From: Cohnella endophytica
GTDB lineage: Bacteria > Bacillota > Bacilli > Paenibacillales > Paenibacillaceae
Reading direction: 5' to 3'
Assembly (NCBI RefSeq): GCF_003628305.1
Contig: NZ_RBZM01000012.1
Coordinates: 50,928 to 114,927, forward strand
Length of the DNA: 64,000 nucleotides
The notes beneath the pieces were generated by a model, which ran no database searches, was not told the origin of the DNA, and saw only the letters and a program-made list of their open reading frames with translations. Numbering within the stretch: position 1 is the first letter of the stretch; each line of letters begins with the position of its first letter. The position numbers and the translations under genes are program-made. Below, in pieces: positions 58,936 through 64,000 of the stretch.

Positions 58936-61662
58936 CTATCTGTACAACCATACCCGGATTAAGGACATGAGTTGATCCAAGAGGATCGGTTTGCTGATGT
59001 AGTCGTTCGCGCCCGCTTCTATACACTTTTCTCTGTCGTATTTCATAGCTTTGGCCGTCAATGCGATAATAGGCAAGCTTTCGAATTGCGCGATTTTACG
59101 AACTTCCCGAATGGCTTCGTAACCGTCCATTTTAGGCATCATAATGTCCATAATGACAAGATCGATATCGCTGTTCTCGAGTAATAGATTTATTCCTTCT
59201 TGTCCATTCTCGGCAAATAGGACTTGAATTCGATAAGCCTCCAGTACCGTGGTCAACGCATAAATATTTCGCAAATCATCGTCAACGAGCAAGATTTTCT
59301 TACCTTCTAACGTGTTATCGATTGAGCTCGCTCCATCCGGCGAGTCGGCGGCACCTGTGTCATGGGTGGCAGCCGCTTCATGAACGGATGAAGCTAATAA
59401 TTCGCCTCGAACTTTACTGATCGGAAGGTACAAGGTAAATGTGCTGCCGATTCCTATTTCGCTTTCGACCCGAATAACTCCGTCCAACAACTGAGCGATT
59501 TTCTGGCATATGGATAACCCTAATCCGGTTCCTCCGTATTTGCGGCTGGTCGTACCGTCCGCCTGGCGGAAAGCTTCGAAAATGACCGCCTGCTTTTCCT
59601 TGGGAATGCCGATGCCGGAATCCGACACCACGATAGCAATCCCATAATCGCCCATCAAAGCGACTGACGTTCCTTCAACTTCCTCCTTCGCAATAATTCG
59701 CATCTCCATGGAGACGCTTCCTTTTTCCGTAAACTTAAAGGCGTTGGACAGCAGGTTCTGTAAAATTTGCTGCAACCGTAGCTCGTCCGTATGGATCATC
59801 AGATCGGATATTTCTTCGTCTACCTTTACGTTAAACAGGAGGCCTTTATCGCTGGCGACTGGATCGAATTGGCGTTCTACGAAATCGACGAAGTTCTTTA
59901 CTTTGACCCAATCGAATGCAACCTCGAGTTTCCCCGATTCGATTTTCGATAAATCCAGCACTTCGTTAATTAAACCGAGAAGATCTTTTCCCGAGGAATA
60001 GATCGTTTGGGAATACTCGACCTGTTTGGGGCTAAGATTGCCCTCTTTATTACCTGCCAACATTTGGGACAAAATCAGAAGACTGTTCAACGGCGTTCGA
60101 AGCTCGTGCGACATATTCGTCAGAAACTCCGTCTTATATCCGGATGCAAGCAGAATATGCTCGTTTTTTTCTTCAAGCTCATCCTTGATCTTCCCCAGCT
60201 CCGTGCTCTTCTTCTCCGAAGCCTCGACCTGATCCCTCAACTGATCGTTTAGCGTCCTTAATTCTTCTTGCTGCAGCTGCAGTTCTTCCGATTGCGTCTG
60301 CAGCTCTTCGGTAAAGATCTGGGATTCGCTCAACAATTGTTGAATTTTCATATGTCCGGAAACGCTATTGATCGTAATGCCCAATAGATCCGTCAGATTG
60401 TCCAGCAGTTGCAGATGGGATCGGGTAAACTCATGAAAGGAAGCAAGCTCGATGACGGCTACTACATTGTTCTCGAACTGTACGGGTACGATGACAATCT
60501 GAAAGGGCGTTGCCGCTCCAAGACCCGAGCCTATCTGTATATAATCTTTCGGAGGTTCGCTTAGAATAATCGTTCTATTCTCCGCGGCGCTCTGTCCCGC
60601 TAATCCCTCCCCAAAGGCAAAACCATCCGCACCAATGTCCGTATTGTCAGCCGCATAGGCAGCGCTTTTAATCAACCGAGGGATGCCGCTATCCGTTTCC
60701 TTGCGAAGATAGAAAACTCCGTAGCTCGCCCCGATTGCCGGAGAGACTGCCGTAATGAAAATTTTAGCGAGCCCGCTCAGCGTTTGAACTCCTTGGTACA
60801 GGGCCGTTATTTCGGCAACCTTGGATTTATTCCAATTCTGATCCTGCAATAGCAGATTCGCTTGTTGTTGAAACACGGCTTGTTCTTCAAGAGCAGCGGC
60901 CATGACATTATAGGCAAGACCGATACTAGCCATTTCATCCTTTGTTTGTACCTCTATTCTGGGCAACTGATCGTTGCGTTCAGCAACTGAAGCTTGTTTC
61001 ATAACGGATATAATATGCCCTAAACCCTTGATTACGCTCCTGAAAACCCATGCAGCGACAAATACTCCGCATAATATCGTAACGATAACAAGTACGATAA
61101 TGAGGCGGATGGCGAAATTATAAGTATCGGTCGACCGTATTAAGGCCTGATCCATATCCTGCTCCTGCAGGTTGTTGAATTTATTGATATTCTGGAACAG
61201 ATTTATTCGAATCGGCTCCGTGTTTCCGTTATGCCATTTAATTGCCTCTTCCTTCTTATTTTCAAGCAACAGTTTTATTTCAAGATCCGTGCTATCAAGA
61301 AACGAATCGTGCAGCCGGTGCATCTCCTGTACTAGCTTACGCGCATCCGGCTGATCTTCGAACATATGTTCCAGCTTATTCAGATTCGCATCCATGTTTA
61401 ATTTAGTTGCATTGATTTTATCGGAACTTTCGTTCAGCCTATCCAAATTGTCATCCAGCAAAAACGCGCTTGTCTCCGTATTGAGCATATTAATATCCCA
61501 TCGAACGGTGTTGGCAAGCTTGACCTTGGAATAATTATCGTCGACGACTCCGTGCATGGCTCGATTCATACTAAAGAACATTCTAAGCGCAAAAACAGAA
61601 AAAATGATTAATAAGGTCAAAATGGTGCCAAAACCAACAAATAATTTCGTGCGAAATTTCAT
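58936..61662 (-). CDS. Membrane hybrid histidine kinase with 4HB sensor, HAMP, GAF and REC domains
   Basis: 908 residues from ATG 61662; a GTG at 61674 in frame fits the AAGGG site less well. Helices near 8-30 and 184-206 flank a four-helix-bundle sensor of the chemoreceptor type. HAMP (about 207-262), GAF-like (about 283-435), then a long coiled coil (about 440-505) rich in Glu/Gln (EELQTQSEELQLQQEEL). HisKA with NMSHELRTPLNSLL (H519), HATPase with NLLSNAFKFTE, DSGIGIP and GGTGLGLSI, and a C-terminal receiver with D839 in VIMDIMMP. First gene of the operon with CheR and the REC-kinase. It should sense a stimulus at the membrane and pass phosphate inward. Confidence 0.92.
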   Translation of the reverse strand: MKFRTKLFVGFGTILTLLIIFSVFALRMFFSMNRAMHGVVDDNYSKVKLANTVRWDINMLNTETSAFLLDDNLDRLNESSDKINATKLNMDANLNKLEHMFEDQPDARKLVQEMHRLHDSFLDSTDLEIKLLLENKKEEAIKWHNGNTEPIRINLFQNINKFNNLQEQDMDQALIRSTDTYNFAIRLIIVLVIVTILCGVFVAAWVFRSVIKGLGHIISVMKQASVAERNDQLPRIEVQTKDEMASIGLAYNVMAAALEEQAVFQQQANLLLQDQNWNKSKVAEITALYQGVQTLSGLAKIFITAVSPAIGASYGVFYLRKETDSGIPRLIKSAAYAADNTDIGADGFAFGEGLAGQSAAENRTIILSEPPKDYIQIGSGLGAATPFQIVIVPVQFENNVVAVIELASFHEFTRSHLQLLDNLTDLLGITINSVSGHMKIQQLLSESQIFTEELQTQSEELQLQQEELRTLNDQLRDQVEASEKKSTELGKIKDELEEKNEHILLASGYKTEFLTNMSHELRTPLNSLLILSQMLAGNKEGNLSPKQVEYSQTIYSSGKDLLGLINEVLDLSKIESGKLEVAFDWVKVKNFVDFVERQFDPVASDKGLLFNVKVDEEISDLMIHTDELRLQQILQNLLSNAFKFTEKGSVSMEMRIIAKEEVEGTSVALMGDYGIAIVVSDSGIGIPKEKQAVIFEAFRQADGTTSRKYGGTGLGLSICQKIAQLLDGVIRVESEIGIGSTFTLYLPISKVRGELLASSVHEAAATHDTGAADSPDGASSIDNTLEGKKILLVDDDLRNIYALTTVLEAYRIQVLFAENGQEGINLLLENSDIDLVIMDIMMPKMDGYEAIREVRKIAQFESLPIIALTAKAMKYDREKCIEAGANDYISKPILLDQLMSLIRVWLYR

Positions 61663-61852
61663 GAGAGGTAGCACCCTTCTAGGAACGAAAAATAGCCTAC
61701 AACAATAGTTATATCCGAATTTTTCACGATGCGCCAGAAAAATATGGAAGACAAAAAATAATGTTGAACTTTATCATTTTAAAGCGATCAAAGTACCTAT
61801 TTTAACGCCAAATTACGACATAATTGGACTAATCGCAACTGCGTGGCACAAC

Positions 61853-61887
61853 AAAAAAGGGCGCAGCCCGCATTCGGCTCGCCCCTT
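61853..61887 (-). terminator. Terminator of the SHOCT gene pair
   Basis: Minus strand: AAGGGGCGAGCCG pairs with CGGGCTGCGCCCTT across AATG, then TTTT. It starts four bases past the stop. Confidence 0.88.
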
Positions 61888-61890
61888 CTA

Positions 61891-62355
61891 TTAACCCATA
61901 AGCTTGCTTTTCAGCTTGTCGAATTCTTCTTGCGTCAGTATGCCTGCATTTTTAAGCTCGAGCGCTTTTTTTAGCTCGTCCATGACGGAAACCGAAGTCG
62001 CGGCAACTTGAGCGCGAGCGTTCAAAGTAGCCATGCGCTCTTCGATTAATTGCTTGGCCTTCATCGCTTGCTCGAAATGATCATTTTTGGCCACGAATAT
62101 AGCGTAGTCATTGGCCACTATATCATTTACGGTTTCCATTGGCGCGCGATAAAATTCGCCTTTAAGTATAAACTGAATGTATCCGATCCGATTTATTAAA
62201 GCAGGCGGTTTTTTGATTTCTATCGAGGAGATATCGGAGATATTGATTTCCGTGTTTGGTTTTTGAAACATTTTCTTGAATTTCAAAATGACTTTAGTAG
62301 AATCCACGATAATGATCCCATTGGTCCCTTCGAATTCTTTGCTATCCGTTTGCAT
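61891..62355 (-). CDS. DUF4429-like/SHOCT protein, paralogue 2
   Basis: 154 residues from ATG 62355, with GGAGG nine bases upstream. The N-terminal PH-like beta-barrel (about 5-85) has GIIIVDSTKVILKFKK and ISDISSIEIKKPP, a helix, then a C-terminal SHOCT motif (about 122-152), MDELKKALELKNAGILTQEEF. SHOCT segments often mark membrane-linked or oligomerising bacterial proteins, function unclear. It is similar in layout to the gene 36 bp upstream, so they arose by duplication. They form one transcription unit. Confidence 0.85.
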   Translation of the reverse strand: MQTDSKEFEGTNGIIIVDSTKVILKFKKMFQKPNTEINISDISSIEIKKPPALINRIGYIQFILKGEFYRAPMETVNDIVANDYAIFVAKNDHFEQAMKAKQLIEERMATLNARAQVAATSVSVMDELKKALELKNAGILTQEEFDKLKSKLMG

Positions 62356-62391
62356 CTCCAACAACCTCCGACTTTTTTTGTCTACGTCCCT

Positions 62392-62853
62392 TTAACTCAG
62401 CAATCTTTTCTTGAAGTCTTCGAACTCTTCGTTCGATAGTACGCCGGCATCGCGCAGCTCGGCGGCTTTCTTGATCTCTTCGAGAACGGAAAGCGTTGAA
62501 TGAGGAACGGGCTCTGCGGTTGCATGGTTTTGTTCCTGGAAATTCGGATTCGCGATATACCTTTCTATTAAATATTTGGCTTTTAACATCTCGCGATACT
62601 GGGAACCCGTAGCTAAAACGATCTTATTCTCGCTCTTCGCTGAGCCTCCCGGCGTGGGATGATTGCCTGCATAGATGAATTCGATAAATCCCTCCGCGAA
62701 CATTTTGGGCTCTCTTATTTCGATAGCCGAAATGCTGCGTAAATAAATTTCCGTCGAATTTCTCCCGTCGCCAAACGACTTTCTGAATTTAAGAGTAACC
62801 TTTACGGGATCCACGATTATCCAACCGCCCACTCCGTGGAATTCTTGCTCCAT
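62392..62853 (-). CDS. DUF4429-like/SHOCT protein, paralogue 1
   Basis: 153 residues, ATG 62853. PH-like domain (about 3-85) with GWIIVDPVKVTLKFRKSFG and LRSISAIEIREP, then a linker with PVPHSTLS and the SHOCT motif (about 120-150), LEEIKKAAELRDAGVLSNEEF. It shares the same order and the phrases VDxxKVxLKF, ISxIEI and ELxxAG(I/V)L with the second gene, at maybe one third identity, so the duplication is old. No signal peptide. Confidence 0.85.
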   Translation of the reverse strand: MEQEFHGVGGWIIVDPVKVTLKFRKSFGDGRNSTEIYLRSISAIEIREPKMFAEGFIEFIYAGNHPTPGGSAKSENKIVLATGSQYREMLKAKYLIERYIANPNFQEQNHATAEPVPHSTLSVLEEIKKAAELRDAGVLSNEEFEDFKKRLLS

Positions 62854-62956
62854 TCCGCAACCTCCACAAAACGCGTTTTTTGGTCTATTTTACCACATTA
62901 ATCAAAGAAAAAGATCTAAGCTTCGTTGGAAGGCTTGCGAGACGAACGTTCACCAT

Positions 62957-62983
62957 AAAAAAACCGACCTCTAGAGGTCGGTT
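62957..62983 (-). terminator. Terminator of the CBM35 protein gene
   Basis: Minus strand: AACCGACCTCTAGAGGTCGGTT, an 11-bp perfect stem, then TTTTT. It lies 38 bp past the stop. Confidence 0.92.
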
Positions 62984-63020
62984 AGATCGGAAATATGAAA
63001 ATATCGCTACTTTGGAGGTA

Positions 63021-64000
63021 TCAGGGCGTAGGAGTCGACATCAAGATATAATCCAAGTTCACGTTTGCCGTGTCTCCAACGTCGTACTTATAAGCAATCG
63101 TGTTGAACCCGGCATTAAGGTTCAGCGATTCCGTCTTGTCGCCCCAAGTATCCCAATTCGCGGTAGCGGGTAGCGACGTTTGTTTGATTTTTACGCCATT
63201 CACGTAAAGACTTAAGGTTTCGGAGATTCCCATTCCATTGCTATACCTTAGCGTTACATTCGAGAGTCCGGCGCTTGCCGTATAGACCGTAAAAGTCGTT
63301 GATGCCCCGATGTTGCCCGTATTGTAATTATCGACAAAACCGGTGCCCGAGTAATTACTATGATCCGTGGCTTTCTTAGCAATTACTAATGCCGCATTTT
63401 CCGCTTCGGCTTTTGTCGTCGGAGTCGGTGGCGGGGAAGTGCCTCCCGCATACGAAATATAATCTAAATTTACGTTCGCTGTATCTCCGGCGTCGTATTT
63501 ATAAGCGATCGTATTGCTGCCGGCTTTAAGGGTAAGCGATTCCGCTTTGTTGCCCCAAGTATCCCAATTCGCGGTTGCCGGTAGCGAGGTTTGTTTGATT
63601 TTCACGCCGTTTACGTAAAGACTTAATGTCTTGGAGCTTCCCGAGCCATTCGCATATCTTAGCGTTATATTGGCGGGTCCGGCGCTTGCCATATAGACCG
63701 TAAACGTCGTTGCGGCCCCTATGTTACCCGTGTTGTAATTGTCTACAAAGCCGGTGCCCGAATAATTGCTATGGTCCGTCGCTTTCTTGGCGATGACCAG
63801 ATCCGCGTCTTCCGCTTCCAACTGGGTTATCGGTGTCGGCGTCGCTGTTGGCGTTGGTGTTGGTGTTGGTGTTGGTGTTGGTGTTGGTGTTGGTGTTGGT
63901 GTTGGTGTTGGTGTTGGTGTTGGTGTTGGTGTTGGTGTTGGTGTTGGTGTTGGTGTTGGTGTTGGTGTTGGTGTTGGTGTTGGTGTTGGTGTTGGTGTTG
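63021..64000 (-). CDS. C-terminal part of a secreted carbohydrate-active protein: Thr-Pro linker and two CBM35-like modules
   Basis: Open from the stop at 63021 to the window end, at least 325 codons; the N-terminus is outside. The visible part is a Thr-Pro linker of about 60 residues (63822-64000), then two tandem CBM35/CBM6-like beta-sandwich modules of about 125 residues each, joined by a short PPTPTT linker. Shared phrases include HSNYSGTGFVDNYNTG, LYVNGVKIKQTSLPATANWD and IAYKYD(A/V)GDTANVNLDYI. The copies are about 85-90% identical, a recent duplication. Such modules bind plant or microbial polysaccharides. A catalytic domain upstream of the linker is likely. A TTG at 63821 is inside the gene and not its start. 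Confidence 0.88.
   Translation of the reverse strand, partial: TPTPTPTPTPTPTPTPTPTPTPTPTPTPTPTPTPTPTPTPTPTPTPTPTPTATPTPITQLEAEDADLVIAKKATDHSNYSGTGFVDNYNTGNIGAATTFTVYMASAGPANITLRYANGSGSSKTLSLYVNGVKIKQTSLPATANWDTWGNKAESLTLKAGSNTIAYKYDAGDTANVNLDYISYAGGTSPPPTPTTKAEAENAALVIAKKATDHSNYSGTGFVDNYNTGNIGASTTFTVYTASAGLSNVTLRYSNGMGISETLSLYVNGVKIKQTSLPATANWDTWGDKTESLNLNAGFNTIAYKYDVGDTANVNLDYILMSTPTP
63854..64000. repeat. Perfect (TTGGTG)n hexanucleotide tract, at least 24 copies, running off the window
   Basis: From 63854 to the window end the hexamer TTGGTG repeats without a single change for 147 bp. Read on the minus strand it encodes an alternating Thr-Pro linker inside the CBM35 protein. Interrupted copies (GTTGGCG, GTCGCT) flank it at 63830-63853. 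Confidence 0.97.

Overview
The window looks like chromosomal DNA of a Paenibacillaceae member (Paenibacillus or Cohnella type). The reasons are a moderate GC content, three CUT1 sugar-uptake clusters each paired with a YesM/YesN-type sensor kinase and AraC-type response regulator, an SLH-anchored GH5 cellulase with CBM17 and CBM28, a CIRCE operator, strong AGGAGG-type ribosome binding sites and several TTG/GTG starts. The genus is an inference. No phage, insertion sequence, CRISPR array, rRNA or tRNA gene was seen.

Layout. 1-1982: ROK repressor (cut by the window start), a 51-residue protein and speD. 2158-5630: lipoprotein, sensor kinase and REC-DUF3369-HD-GYP regulator in one operon. 5677-6251: remnant of a short-chain dehydrogenase running into seven 52-bp tandem repeats. 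6252-12797: sugar module 1 (kinase, regulator, binding protein, two permeases). 12997-14518: MerR regulator with a membrane tail and ArsR-DUF2087 regulator, each with visible operators. 15332-23130: sugar module 2, with a GH130 phosphorylase. 23161-28718: ypsA, a catabolic operon (Gfo/Idh dehydrogenase, two TIM-barrel isomerases, AraC regulator) and lipoate ligase. 28741-29240: array of about ten 50/51-bp hairpin-bearing repeats. 29339-36486: YdeI/DUF1905 protein, cytosine-deaminase-like hydrolase, htpG under CIRCE, and the cellulase. 37009-45680: aldo/keto reductase, MDR oxidoreductase divergent from a MarR regulator, a methyltransferase, a cNMP-PrsW-zinc-ribbon fusion with a coiled-coil partner, a UPF0173 hydrolase, and a glycosyltransferase/PlsY-like pair. 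46376-56863: sugar module 3 (DUF5107 protein, two permeases, binding protein) divergent from a kinase/regulator operon carrying a second binding protein. 56900-61662: hybrid kinase, CheR and REC-kinase operon. 61891-64000: two SHOCT paralogues and the 3' part of a secreted CBM35 protein with a long Thr-Pro linker.

How the genes work together. The sugar modules have the design known from Bacillus and Paenibacillus. A YesM-like membrane kinase senses an extracellular glycan fragment, a YesN-like regulator activates the transporter, and the binding protein plus two permeases import the oligosaccharide. None of the three modules carries its own ATPase, so a shared MsmX-type ATPase elsewhere is expected. 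Intracellular breakdown is suggested by the GH130 phosphorylase, the dehydrogenase/isomerase operon and the cellulase outside the cell. cre-like sites at the cellulase and inside the module 3 binding-protein gene suggest catabolite control.

The least conventional pieces are the cNMP-PrsW-zinc-ribbon fusion, the CheR-containing phosphorelay operon, the MerR regulator with membrane tail, and three unrelated intergenic arrays that share a period near 51 bp.
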